Notes under the pieces: generated by a model
Databases searched by the model: none
Told to the model about the DNA's origin: nothing
What the model saw: the letters and a program-made list of their open reading frames with translations, nothing else
From: Pseudomonadota bacterium
Lineage (GTDB): Bacteria > Pseudomonadota > Gammaproteobacteria > Steroidobacterales > Steroidobacteraceae
Assembly (NCBI GenBank): GCA_021808195.1
Contig: JAKBCE010000115.1
Location: 1 to 7,483, forward strand
Reading direction: 5' to 3'
Length of the DNA stretch: 7,483 nt
Program-made: the position numbers and the translations under genes
Shown: piece after piece, positions 1 through 5,906 of the stretch
Layout: every line of letters starts with the position of its first letter
How positions within the stretch are numbered: the stretch's first letter is position 1

Positions 1-491
1 GCGCTCGAACCGGCATCGGCCTGCGGTGGATCCGACGCCGCGCGGACGCCGGCCCCGCCGAAAGTAGTGCTTTGGGCGTGGGGCGCGTCACTGCTGGAAT
101 TCGCGGCCGGAGGATCGCCGACCTTTGGATCGGACCCCGGGGCCGCACCGGGCGCGGGCGGGTCGGCGGCCACCTGACCGGAGACGGGCACGATCGTGAT
201 CGTATGCACATCGATATAGCGGAACGTCAAACCGGTTCCGGCGAGCGCGTGCTGGAGTGCCTCAGAGAGCGTATAGCTGCCCACGACCCCGGGACTGCGG
301 CGGTTCGCGACATCCTTCGACGGATAGACGATCTGGAAACCAAATTCCTGCGCCAGGCGTCGCAGGGCCGGCCGCAGCGGTTCCGGCGGAATGTTCGTGC
401 TAACCCGAGTGGCGGCCGATTGCGCTGCAGCGCCCGCCGAGACCCCCAGCAATGCCATACCCAACGCAACGGCGATGACATCGGACCGCAT
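1..491 (-). CDS. STN-domain protein, probable TonB-dependent receptor (N-terminal part, cut by left edge)
   Basis: The frame is open from an ATG at 491 to the window edge, giving 163 residues of a longer protein. Residues 1-23 look like a signal peptide: a hydrophobic core (IAVALGMALLG) ending in AAA before Gln24. Residues 33-102 match a secretin/TonB short N-terminal (STN) domain, with the pattern IPPEPLRPALRRLAQEFG, then IVYPSKDV, then YTLSEALQHALAGTGLTF and a final TITIVPV strand. In FecA-type receptors this periplasmic domain contacts the FecR anti-sigma regulator. A Shine-Dalgarno AGGGGG lies at 504-499, seven bases before the ATG. The gene follows a sigma factor and a FecR gene, the classical order for a transducing outer-membrane receptor. 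From about residue 103 there is a Pro/Ala/Ser/Asp-rich linker, and no TonB box or plug domain is reached by residue 163. A receptor is therefore inferred, and another STN protein such as a secretin is possible. Confidence 0.8.
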   Translation of the reverse strand, partial: MRSDVIAVALGMALLGVSAGAAAQSAATRVSTNIPPEPLRPALRRLAQEFGFQIVYPSKDVANRRSPGVVGSYTLSEALQHALAGTGLTFRYIDVHTITIVPVSGQVAADPPAPGAAPGSDPKVGDPPAANSSSDAPHAQSTTFGGAGVRAASDPPQADAGSS

Positions 492-617
492 GACCCGTCC
501 CCCTAATTCGTTGTAATCGGTAATGATGGGTGAGCGTCCTGCGATACCCCATGACGCTCCCCCTCTGGGCAGAAAGAGCGTCGACACCGCCGCTTTATAC
601 CCCCCGGGCGGAAAATC
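492..617 (-). promoter_or_regulatory. Structured leader of the STN/receptor gene with alternative hairpins
   Basis: Three copies of one 7-mer sit in alternating orientation: GAGCGTC at 532-538 (plus strand), GACGCTC at 553-559 and GAGCGTC at 576-582. The middle copy can pair with either neighbour but not both. The pairing with 532-538 extends through one mismatch to ggg 528-530 against ccc 561-563, giving 10 of 11 pairs. The pairing with 576-582 is a plain 7-bp stem. Such an arrangement could act as an attenuator or antitermination switch, but no terminator-type U-run was seen. A second AGGGGG followed by an ATG at 552 would open an out-of-frame 50-residue leader ORF ending at 400, inside the receptor gene. 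Confidence 0.4.
594..617 (-). promoter_or_regulatory. Promoter-like element before the STN/receptor gene
   Basis: On the minus strand GGATTTTCCGC (617-608 region) is followed after 8 bases by TATAAA (599-594). The same TTTTCCGC plus TATAAA arrangement, with 9 bases between, precedes the sigma-factor gene. No good sigma-70 -35 hexamer is at the right distance, so a target of the co-encoded ECF sigma factor is possible. The element begins at the FecR stop codon. The predicted transcript would start just before the first leader stem, about 100 bases upstream of the ATG at 491. Confidence 0.35.
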
Positions 618-1724
618 CTATCGCGGCGCCCGCCGAAAGATGAGCACCCGCCCGCCGGCGTCCCGCACCTCGATGCCCGGGTATTGGCGCAGGAACGCGA
701 TCAAGGAGTCCGGATTGGTCGAGGAGAACACCCCGTCGATCCTGAAGGTCTCGAGCGAGGGGGACGCGATCACCATGTGCCGGGCGTTGTAGCGGTTGAA
801 TTCCTGCACCACATCGCTCAAGGCAGTCGAAGCAAAGATGAGGTTGTGGTGCACCCACGCAATCGCGTCCGTGGTATTCGCCGACACCGGCTGTAGGCGG
901 CGCGTCGGGGACACCGTGATCTGCTCCCCGGCGGTGAGGTAGACCAGCGAGAGATCTCCCGCACGGTGACGGGCGGGTGGGGGGAGCCGATCGGGCGCGC
1001 TGATTCGGGGCGGGTGTGGCCGCGCAACCGCAACTTTGCCCTCGATCACAGTGACGATGGCTTCGGAATGCAGCAGGTTCACATCAAATTGCGTGCCGAT
1101 TGCGCGCACGACGGTGGCGCGGCTGCGCACGATGAACGGGCGATTCGGCTCGAACGTGTCGGCAAAGAACGCCTGGCCGCGCACCAGCTCGATCTCGCGC
1201 TCCCGCTGGGTGTAGCGCACGATGATCCGGGAGCGGGCGTTCAACTCGACGACCGAGCCATCTGCCAGCGTGATGGTGCGTTTCTGGCCGATCCCCGTGG
1301 AGTACGTCGTCGCGCCGGCGTGCATCCACAGCGCGATCAGCCCTGCCCCGATCAGTGCAAACACCCCCGCGGCCCAGGACACACGTGCAGGCGTCAGCGC
1401 CCGCGACCGGCGCCGATCCTGCGGCCGCACAGCGACGCCCGGAAACGCGACCAGATTGTCGGCGTCGCACGCCTCGGCGATGAGCGCTTCCTTGGAGAAT
1501 TGTGCGCCGACATCCAGCGCTCCGGCCCGCCTCCAGCTCGAGGCGACGTCCAGGTAAGCCGCCATGTGCGCCGGGGCCTGCTGCAACCAGGCGAAGAACG
1601 CCTGCCGCGTCGCCTCCTCGGCGGCGCTCGCGCGGAATTCCGCGAACCATTCGCAGGCCTGCTCGTAGACCTCCTCGGAATACCGCTTGCCGATACGTGC
1701 GCTCACGGGCTGCCTACTGTGCAT
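618..1724 (-). CDS. FecR-family anti-sigma/regulatory protein
   Basis: This 368-residue single-pass inner-membrane protein would relay a receptor signal to the sigma factor encoded upstream. Residues 17-70 form the cytoplasmic FecR N-terminal (DUF4880-type) domain, with the pattern ACEWFAEF..AFFAWLQQAPAHMAAY. Residues 115-136 are one hydrophobic segment (VSWAAGVFALIGAGLIALW). Residues 141-235 are the periplasmic FecR domain (TGIGQKRTITLADGSVVELN, VRGQAFF, VRAIGTQFDV, VTVIEGKVAV). Residues 236-258 are a Pro/Arg-rich linker. Residues 287-362 are an STN-like C-terminal (DUF4974) domain starting AWVHHNLIFASTALSDVVQEFNRYN in two adjacent strands. The ATG at 1724 overlaps the sigma-factor stop by 11 bp, suggesting translational coupling. 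A GTG at 1706, seven bases beyond that stop and preceded by AGG, is an alternative start. The length is slightly above the usual 310-350 residues, mainly because of the linker. Confidence 0.93.
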   Translation of the reverse strand: MHSRQPVSARIGKRYSEEVYEQACEWFAEFRASAAEEATRQAFFAWLQQAPAHMAAYLDVASSWRRAGALDVGAQFSKEALIAEACDADNLVAFPGVAVRPQDRRRSRALTPARVSWAAGVFALIGAGLIALWMHAGATTYSTGIGQKRTITLADGSVVELNARSRIIVRYTQREREIELVRGQAFFADTFEPNRPFIVRSRATVVRAIGTQFDVNLLHSEAIVTVIEGKVAVARPHPPRISAPDRLPPPARHRAGDLSLVYLTAGEQITVSPTRRLQPVSANTTDAIAWVHHNLIFASTALSDVVQEFNRYNARHMVIASPSLETFRIDGVFSSTNPDSLIAFLRQYPGIEVRDAGGRVLIFRRAPR

Positions 1725-2229
1725 CCAGGTGCTGGTGAATCTGCTGAAGTGCCTTGGCCAGGTACTTCTTGGCCATCGGAAAGGAAATGCGCAGCTCGCG
1801 ACTGATGTCCTTGAGGGTCATGCCATATTGGCGATGCAGCACGAATGTCGCGCGCGCCTTCGGCGACAGGCGCTCGAGCGCGCGGGTGAAGGCGTCGAGA
1901 CATTGCTGACCGTGGGCCTGCAGGAGCGGATCGGCGTCCGGGGAGGCCGGCAGCTGCGCCAGCAGTTCCTCCGCCTGCTGCGCCGGCGGAATGAGCGAAT
2001 TCTGCAGCGCATGCTGCTGGGCCACATGCAACGCGACCGTGAACAGGTAGGCCTCCGGAGAACGAATGGCGTCGCCATTGGGGATGCGCAGCATCCGCAG
2101 AAACACCTCTTGGGTCAGGTCCGGGATGTCCGCAGGATTGCGTACTCGAAGTGAGAAGAAGCGCCGCAACCGCTCGCCCTGCGAGACTGCAAGCGTGGCA
2201 GCGAGACTGGATGACTTATCCGGCGGCAT
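1714..2229 (-). CDS. FecI-like ECF RNA polymerase sigma factor
   Basis: This 171-residue group IV sigma factor would direct RNA polymerase to the genes of its surface-signalling regulon, typically the neighbouring receptor. Residues 19-78 are region 2, with the core-binding/-10 pattern ADIPDLTQEVFLRMLRI followed by SPEAYLFTVALHVAQQH. Residues 110-166 are region 4, with ALERLSPKARATFVLH and a helix-turn-helix MTLKDISRELRISFPMAKKYL. There is no anti-sigma, SnoaL or other C-terminal extension, as is usual for FecI types. The start is fixed by an in-frame TAG about 40 bases upstream of the ATG at 2229; no strong Shine-Dalgarno is visible. The gene overlaps the FecR gene by 11 bp in the classical order sigma, FecR, receptor. 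The actual signal, for example a siderophore, haem or another ligand, cannot be told from the sequence. Confidence 0.93.
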   Translation of the reverse strand: MPPDKSSSLAATLAVSQGERLRRFFSLRVRNPADIPDLTQEVFLRMLRIPNGDAIRSPEAYLFTVALHVAQQHALQNSLIPPAQQAEELLAQLPASPDADPLLQAHGQQCLDAFTRALERLSPKARATFVLHRQYGMTLKDISRELRISFPMAKKYLAKALQQIHQHLDAQ

Positions 2230-2288
2230 GGGTGATCGACGGCGCAGACCTGTGCATTCGTTGTCCTAAGATCGCACCCGGCCACCTA

Positions 2289-2316
2289 TTTATACCCTCC
2301 TTCGCGGAAAAATATC
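2289..2316 (-). promoter_or_regulatory. Promoter-like element before the sigma-factor gene
   Basis: On the minus strand GATATTTTTCCGC leads after GAAGGAGGG to TATAAA (2294-2289), 59 bases before the sigma-factor ATG. It resembles the element before the receptor gene (594-617), sharing TTTTCCGC and GGGTATAAA with a one-base spacing difference. The sigma-70 -35 position 17 bases upstream reads CGATAT, a poor match. Autoregulation by the ECF factor is one explanation; a weak housekeeping promoter is another. Confidence 0.35.
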
Positions 2317-2447
2317 GCGCCCCCGCCCAGGGTGAGCCCTCCGGCCCTCATGCGGCCCGCACACCCGTGCGCGAGCATTGGACAGCCGTTTGGCCTTCCG
2401 CATTGAACGCGCGGGACGCCATTTCCGAAAGGCCGGCGCCCCTGCAC

Positions 2448-2492
2448 CGATAATCATAACTTAAACAATTATTTATGGAGATATTTTCAGGT
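2448..2492. promoter_or_regulatory. AT-rich island with Fur-box-like sequence
   Basis: About 45 bases here are roughly three-quarters A/T inside a GC-rich window. The segment starting GATAATCATAA (2449) matches 11 of 19 positions of the consensus Fur box by eye, mostly in its left half. A minus-strand TTATGATTAT could serve as a -10. Iron repression upstream of a FecI-type operon would fit the family, but the site lies 220 bases from the sigma-factor ATG and the match is marginal. Confidence 0.22.
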
Positions 2493-2504
2493 TGATGGTT
2501 CGAA

Positions 2505-2544
2505 GTGAATCGCCCTGTCCCGCGGCGCAGACTCGGCGATTCAC
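2505..2544 (-). terminator. Hairpin after the peroxidase gene, possible terminator
   Basis: GTGAATCGCC (2505-2514) and GGCGATTCAC (2535-2544) form a perfect 10-bp inverted repeat around a 20-base loop. It begins about 30 bases beyond the peroxidase stop codon in the reading direction. There is no run of T directly after the stem on the minus strand, so it is not a textbook intrinsic terminator. It could instead protect the 3' end or be a protein-binding dyad. Confidence 0.45.
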
Positions 2545-2575
2545 CGAGCCGCAAAGCCGTGAAGTCCCCGATCGC

Positions 2576-3622
2576 TCAGCGACTCAGAAGGTCCCCGGGC
2601 GTCGGCGGCAGGCGCGGCATGGTCTGCACCGGGAAAGGTCCGGTCAGCGCGGTGAGGAATGCCACGATGTCGCGCACCTGCACATCGGTCAGCGTGCGGT
2701 TCAGCTGCGTCGCCGCCATCACCCGCACCGCCTCGGGCAGAGTCTTCACCGAGCCGTTGTGGAAATACGGCGCCGTGTACACGAGGTTGCGCAGCCCCGG
2801 GACTCGCCAGACGTTCTTGTCCGCATCGCGATGGGTCACGTCATAGCGTCCCAGATCGCTCATCAGATCGTATTTTTTCACATAGGGGTTATTGGTATAG
2901 ATCGGGAACTTCATGAAGAACCCCGTCCCCATCGGCAGCGGCGGCCCGCTGAAGTTCGGCCCCTGGTGACACCCGGTGCAGCCCACCGAGGCAAATGTCT
3001 CCATCCCGCGCACTTGCTCTGGCGACATCGCACTGTGGTCGCCCTGCACGTACCGATCGTACGGGCTTCCCGGGGTGATCAGCGTGCGCTCATAGGCAGC
3101 AATCGCCTTGGCGGCATTGTCCATCGTGATGACATTGCCCGGTCCGAACGCCTCATGGAAATACGGCGCGTAGCCGGGAATCTTCTCGATCCGGGTGACT
3201 TCCGCCGTGAGGTTCTTCATCCCCATCTCGATGGGGTTGGCCGGCGGACCTTTGGCCTGCTCCTCGAGCGTCGGCGCACGACCGTCCCAGAACTGCACGG
3301 ACAGGAACGCCGCGTTCCACACGGTGGGGGCGTTTCGGCCACCTCGCTGCGCCTCGACACCGATGGAGACCGGCCGATGATCATCACCGCCTTCCATGAT
3401 GTTGTGGCAGGAGAAGCACGAGACCGTTCCGGTCGAGGACAACCGCGGATCGAAGAACAGCATCTTGCCGAGTTCGATCTTTGCCGGCGTGGTGGGATTA
3501 TCTGCCGGTGCAGGTGCCACCGTCGGGAGCGCCTGCCAATGCACTGCCGTCTGCGCGGCGGCCGTCCCGCCGATCAGTAAACCTGCGACGACAAGCAGGT
3601 TGCGAACCTTCAGGATGCTCAT
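2576..3622 (-). CDS. Di-haem cytochrome c peroxidase / MauG-family protein, exported
   Basis: This 348-residue periplasmic protein belongs to the bacterial di-haem peroxidase family, whose typical members reduce hydrogen peroxide with electrons from small cytochromes. Residues 1-24 are a signal peptide (LLVVAGLLIGG, ending AAA before Gln). Two haem c motifs are visible: CFSCH at 69-73 and CTGCH at 215-219. The family block NAPTVWNAAF..QFWDGRAPTLEEQA follows the first, with the inter-haem Trp at 112 and the conserved Glu of NPIEM at 132. The position 23 residues before that Trp, where classical enzymes have the distal His of SxGH, is Val89 (SIGV). APYFHNGSVKTL and a Met in VRVMAATQL, a candidate axial ligand for the second haem, lie near the C-terminus. 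The ATG at 3622 was chosen over an upstream ATG at 3712 because it starts the signal peptide and has GAGG eight bases before it. It may be a MauG-like oxidase instead of a true peroxidase. Confidence 0.93.
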   Translation of the reverse strand: MSILKVRNLLVVAGLLIGGTAAAQTAVHWQALPTVAPAPADNPTTPAKIELGKMLFFDPRLSSTGTVSCFSCHNIMEGGDDHRPVSIGVEAQRGGRNAPTVWNAAFLSVQFWDGRAPTLEEQAKGPPANPIEMGMKNLTAEVTRIEKIPGYAPYFHEAFGPGNVITMDNAAKAIAAYERTLITPGSPYDRYVQGDHSAMSPEQVRGMETFASVGCTGCHQGPNFSGPPLPMGTGFFMKFPIYTNNPYVKKYDLMSDLGRYDVTHRDADKNVWRVPGLRNLVYTAPYFHNGSVKTLPEAVRVMAATQLNRTLTDVQVRDIVAFLTALTGPFPVQTMPRLPPTPGDLLSR

Positions 3623-3872
3623 TGCTCTACCCTCAGCGTATGCGCGCGCCTTCGCGCCGCTTCTCATGACCGTGCCACAGAGCGACGGAACGTGGCCCCG
3701 AACACTCGCCACCGTGCATTCTTTGTACGCCGCCGCCCGGGATGATTGGATTCGGACAGATACTTACGGGGTGGCCGCATAGAGGCGTGCGTGTAATCAC
3801 CGCGCAGTCTTCCAGACAAAGTTTTTTGTCGCCTACGGCCATGAGGATGAGCCTGCCACCACGAGAGGACGC

Positions 3873-4052
3873 ATGACCGGTCCGCGCATTCTGCTGCACC
3901 CGACACATCGGATGTGCCGGGGTTCTTGCGCCCAGCAGTTCGCCCAGCTTGCGCGCAGGCTGGGCGGCTGCACCCGGCGGTCCTGTCGCATACCGGCACA
4001 CATGCCGGGGATACGCCGCGCACTCATCCGTGCCGAACCGCAACCGCGGTGA
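3873..4052 (+). CDS. Possible 59-residue protein, doubtful
   Basis: An ATG preceded by GAGAGGA opens a 59-residue frame ending with TGA at 4052. It overlaps by ATGA the end of an 11-codon frame that starts at 3841, an arrangement seen in coupled genes. The product would be Arg-rich with two C-x3-C pairs (MCRGSC and CTRRSC) and several His. It covers the strong hairpin at 3935-3971, and its composition also fits random translation of GC-rich DNA. No family is recognised, so it is recorded only as a candidate. Confidence 0.12.
   Translation: MTGPRILLHPTHRMCRGSCAQQFAQLARRLGGCTRRSCRIPAHMPGIRRALIRAEPQPR
3935..3971. repeat. Strong inverted repeat in the gene-poor region
   Basis: CGCCCAGC (3941-3948) pairs perfectly with GCTGGGCG (3959-3966). 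The stem extends inward past a mismatch into the self-complementary TGCGCGCA (3950-3957) and outward past a small internal loop with GCAG (3935-3938) against CTGC (3968-3971). No T-run follows on either strand. Confidence 0.45.
3993..4008. repeat. Compact hairpin CCGGCA-CACA-TGCCGG
   Basis: A perfect 6-bp stem with a four-base loop lies 21 bases after the larger hairpin at 3935-3971. Together they make a small structured block. Its role is unknown; a structured RNA or a chance product of high GC are both possible. Confidence 0.35.
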
Positions 4053-4315
4053 GTATTTCCGCGATGCCAGCGCCGCCCCCTGGGTCGCCGGCCCACCGGA
4101 GGCGTCCCAGTTTGGAACAGTGCCCCCGGCCCACGTCATCCCGGGCGCAACGGCCGGCCGCCCGGCGTCGACTGTGCTATACGCGACCGGGACATGTGAC
4201 CCCGCATTCGGCCGTTTTCACCGGATCCGACTGCCTCGAGCGTGGACGGAAGCGCGAACAGACACCGTTGCGCGCGCGATCCACGATGCGTCTTCGATTG
4301 AGATGCGAGCCCCGC

Positions 4316-4756
4316 GTGAACGTCACTCTGCGCGAGATCACCGCCAACGACCCATCCCTGGAGGCCGACCTGTATCCGCTGCTGGCGGCCTTACGGCCCG
4401 GCCTCAGCGTCGATACGTTCGATACGCTGTTGAGTGAAGGTCGTGAACAAGGTCTGCGCGTGCTCATCGCCGATCAGGGCGCGGATCGGTGCATCGGTGC
4501 GGCCCTGTACCGGATCGTGGCCACGAGCCGCGGTCGGGTCACGTTCCTCGACGACCTGGTCACCAACCCGGCACGCCGCTCCAAAGGCGTCGGCGCCGCG
4601 CTGCTCGCTGAAGTCGAACGGCGCGGACGCGCTGCAGGCTGCGAGCGGCTGGAACTCGACTCCGGCGTGAACAATCAGGGCGCGCACCGCTTCTATCACC
4701 GCCACGGCCTGCACATTCTCGCCCTGCACTTCGCCAAGGAATTGGAGTCCGCGTAA
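4316..4756 (+). CDS. GNAT-family N-acetyltransferase
   Basis: This 146-residue single-domain GNAT enzyme would transfer an acetyl group from acetyl-CoA to an amine; the substrate is not predictable. The protein opens with the typical first strand VNVTLREITAND. The middle strands GAALYRIVATSRGRVTFLDD and LVTNPARR lead into the pyrophosphate-binding motif RSKGVGAALLAEVERRG (R-x-x-G-x-G/A). The last block is CERLELDSGVNNQGAHRFY followed by HRHGLHILALHFAKEL, typical of the C-terminal part of the fold. The GTG at 4316 was chosen because it places the fold's first strand at the N-terminus; an ATG at 4286 would add ten Arg-rich residues and is the main alternative. Neither has a clear Shine-Dalgarno. 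The gene stands alone and converges with the TehA/SLAC1-type gene 22 bp away. Confidence 0.88.
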   Translation: MNVTLREITANDPSLEADLYPLLAALRPGLSVDTFDTLLSEGREQGLRVLIADQGADRCIGAALYRIVATSRGRVTFLDDLVTNPARRSKGVGAALLAEVERRGRAAGCERLELDSGVNNQGAHRFYHRHGLHILALHFAKELESA

Positions 4757-4798
4757 CCGGTGCGGCGGCGCGCCCGTGCTACGAGCGCCGCCTGCCGG
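4757..4798. terminator. GC-rich hairpin between convergent genes, possible bidirectional terminator
   Basis: GGCGGCGC (4764-4771) and GCGCCGCC (4785-4792) form a perfect 8-bp stem with a 13-base loop. It extends outward to CCGG (4757-4760) against CCGG (4795-4798) past a small internal loop. It starts right after the acetyltransferase stop, and the stop codon of the minus-strand channel gene (4779-4781) sits in its loop, so the last channel codons are part of the stem. No T-run follows. Confidence 0.45.
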
Positions 4799-5837
4799 CG
4801 AACCCCGTGGTGTACGCGCACTTCAGGTTCCACCCTGCCGTCACGCACCAGAACAGCAGCGTCGCGTAGGCGGCGCCGACGCCGAGGGTGCTGAGCAGGA
4901 GCACGTGCAGCACGCGCCCAGCCTGAAGTGCGCCGAACGCGAACACGGCGGTGGAGAATGTGGGTGGCCACGATGCCGCAGTCCGGAATTCACACTTCAA
5001 CAGGAGAAACCGCGCACTCAGCAGCAGTACCGGCACGCTGAGCAGAATGGCCGCACTCACCGACATCGCGGTCGCATCGGCCAGCCACTGCGCGGGCAGC
5101 CCCTGCGGCCGGCTGTGCAGCACCTGACCGAGCGCCGCTGCGGCAAGTCCTGCGCACCCCATCGCGATCCACCAGGGCGCGAGCGCGCCGGAGCCGAGTC
5201 CGTGCCGCCAGATCCGCAGCCCGGCCAACACGGCGACCAACCAGTACCCGAACCAGCCGAGGACGGCGCTGCCGGCGGTGAGCACTTGGAGCGCGTCGAT
5301 CCACTGTCCCCCGACCTGCGCCGTCAGGCGGTCGGTCGCGATCGCCGCCCCGAGCAGCACCGCAGGCACGAGAAACCATGTTCCGTCGAGCGAGTGCAGC
5401 TCGACACCCCGGACGGCCAGCGATCCGCCGAAGCGACCGACGGCGATCATCGCCGTCAGCCAGGCCGCGCCGAGGCAGACCCCGGCGCACAGCAGCGGCC
5501 AGCGGGTCACCGCCGCCGCACCGAGGGCCAGCAGCCCGCTCGCGATCACCGCCAGACCCAACGGGACGGTGTGGAATCCGGAATGCTCGTGGGCCGGGCC
5601 CAATGCCCACCTCGAGCGCCACCCGAGTGGAAAATCCGCGCAGCAGCGCGCCACGGCGCGCACCGTCACCCACCCTGCCTGGAGGATTGCGAGGCCGAGC
5701 AGCGGGCGCACCAGGGGCGTCATGCCGCACCGCCCCGCCAATGCCGAGGCACCGGCGGTCGCCATCACGGCACCAAACGGCAGTCCGCCGCGCCCCGCAA
5801 CGTCTCGCGCACGGGCCGGGGTGGGGGGCCCGCTCAC
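4779..5837 (-). CDS. TehA/SLAC1 (TDT) family anion channel or exporter
   Basis: This inner-membrane protein of about 352 residues fits the tellurite-resistance/dicarboxylate transporter (PF03595) family, which includes bacterial TehA, plant SLAC1 and fungal sulfite exporters. About ten hydrophobic segments are visible. The first, LPFGAVMATAGASALAG (19-35), matches the family's P-x-x-F-x-x-VMxTG opening. Further signatures are HSGFHTVPLGLAVIASGLL (85-103), LDGTWFLVPAVLLGAAI (150-166) and WPPTFSTAVFAFGAL (290-304). The frame is open up to a TTG at 5993 and has an ATG at 5960, but both lie upstream of a likely promoter at 5907-5938 and would add 40-50 residues unlike the family. GTG 5837 (AGG eight bases upstream) is preferred; GTG 5846, 5867 and 5888 are also possible. 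The substrate cannot be assigned. A CLC gene lies upstream on the same strand. Confidence 0.8.
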   Translation of the reverse strand: MSGPPTPARARDVAGRGGLPFGAVMATAGASALAGRCGMTPLVRPLLGLAILQAGWVTVRAVARCCADFPLGWRSRWALGPAHEHSGFHTVPLGLAVIASGLLALGAAAVTRWPLLCAGVCLGAAWLTAMIAVGRFGGSLAVRGVELHSLDGTWFLVPAVLLGAAIATDRLTAQVGGQWIDALQVLTAGSAVLGWFGYWLVAVLAGLRIWRHGLGSGALAPWWIAMGCAGLAAAALGQVLHSRPQGLPAQWLADATAMSVSAAILLSVPVLLLSARFLLLKCEFRTAASWPPTFSTAVFAFGALQAGRVLHVLLLSTLGVGAAYATLLFWCVTAGWNLKCAYTTGFAGRRRS

Positions 5838-5906
5838 CGGAGGCACCTGTGCCGATCCGCCGTGCACCGCTACGCTCTGTCCGCTCACCCCTGTGATGAA
5901 GCGCGG

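Larger units (their letters stand above)
2230..2575. other. Intergenic region between the sigma-factor and peroxidase genes
   Basis: These 346 bp separate the peroxidase stop (2576) from the sigma-factor start (2229), both genes being on the minus strand. The region holds a promoter-like element at 2289-2316, an AT-rich island at 2448-2492 and a 10-bp hairpin at 2505-2544. The stretch 2320-2447 shows nothing recognisable. Short open frames here, such as 2348-2554 on the minus strand, lack ribosome sites and protein-like composition and are not called. Confidence 0.6.
3623..4315. other. Long gene-poor region with hairpins, between divergent genes
   Basis: About 690 bp separate the minus-strand peroxidase from the plus-strand acetyltransferase. 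Several overlapping open frames exist on both strands, but they are Arg/Pro/Ala-rich translations of GC-rich DNA with no recognisable domain. The promoters of both flanking genes must lie here, yet no convincing -35/-10 pair was found; a plus-strand GCTATACG near 4176 is a weak -10 candidate. Short palindromes include CACATC-G-GATGTG (3904-3916), GACAAA/TTTGTC (3815-3830), CCGGGCG/CGCCCGG (4141-4165), and the two hairpins listed separately. Confidence 0.5.

Noticed and set aside
72..506. 144-residue plus-strand open frame
   Set aside because: It lies antisense to the STN-domain gene, has Arg/Gly-rich composition and no domain. The minus-strand frame has a signal peptide, an STN domain and a ribosome site.
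966..1805. 279-residue plus-strand open frame
   Set aside because: It is antisense to clearly recognisable FecR and sigma-factor genes, and such shadows are common in GC-rich DNA.
2492..3580. 362-residue plus-strand open frame
   Set aside because: It is antisense to the di-haem peroxidase, has low-complexity Arg/His content and no family resemblance.
3620..3712. Upstream ATG at 3712 as start of the peroxidase
   Set aside because: It would put 30 Arg-rich residues before a perfect signal peptide; the ATG at 3622 has GAGG at good spacing.
3815..3830. GACAAA-gttt-TTTGTC as an intrinsic terminator
   Set aside because: The stem is only 6 bp and weak, with no T-run after it and no gene ending nearby.
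3633..4139. 168-residue minus-strand open frame upstream of the peroxidase
   Set aside because: It shows no domain, no ribosome site and irregular composition. It also runs into the peroxidase start region in a different frame.
3914..4315. In-frame extension of the acetyltransferase back to 3914
   Set aside because: The extension is Arg/Pro-rich with no domain, and the GNAT fold already starts at 4316.
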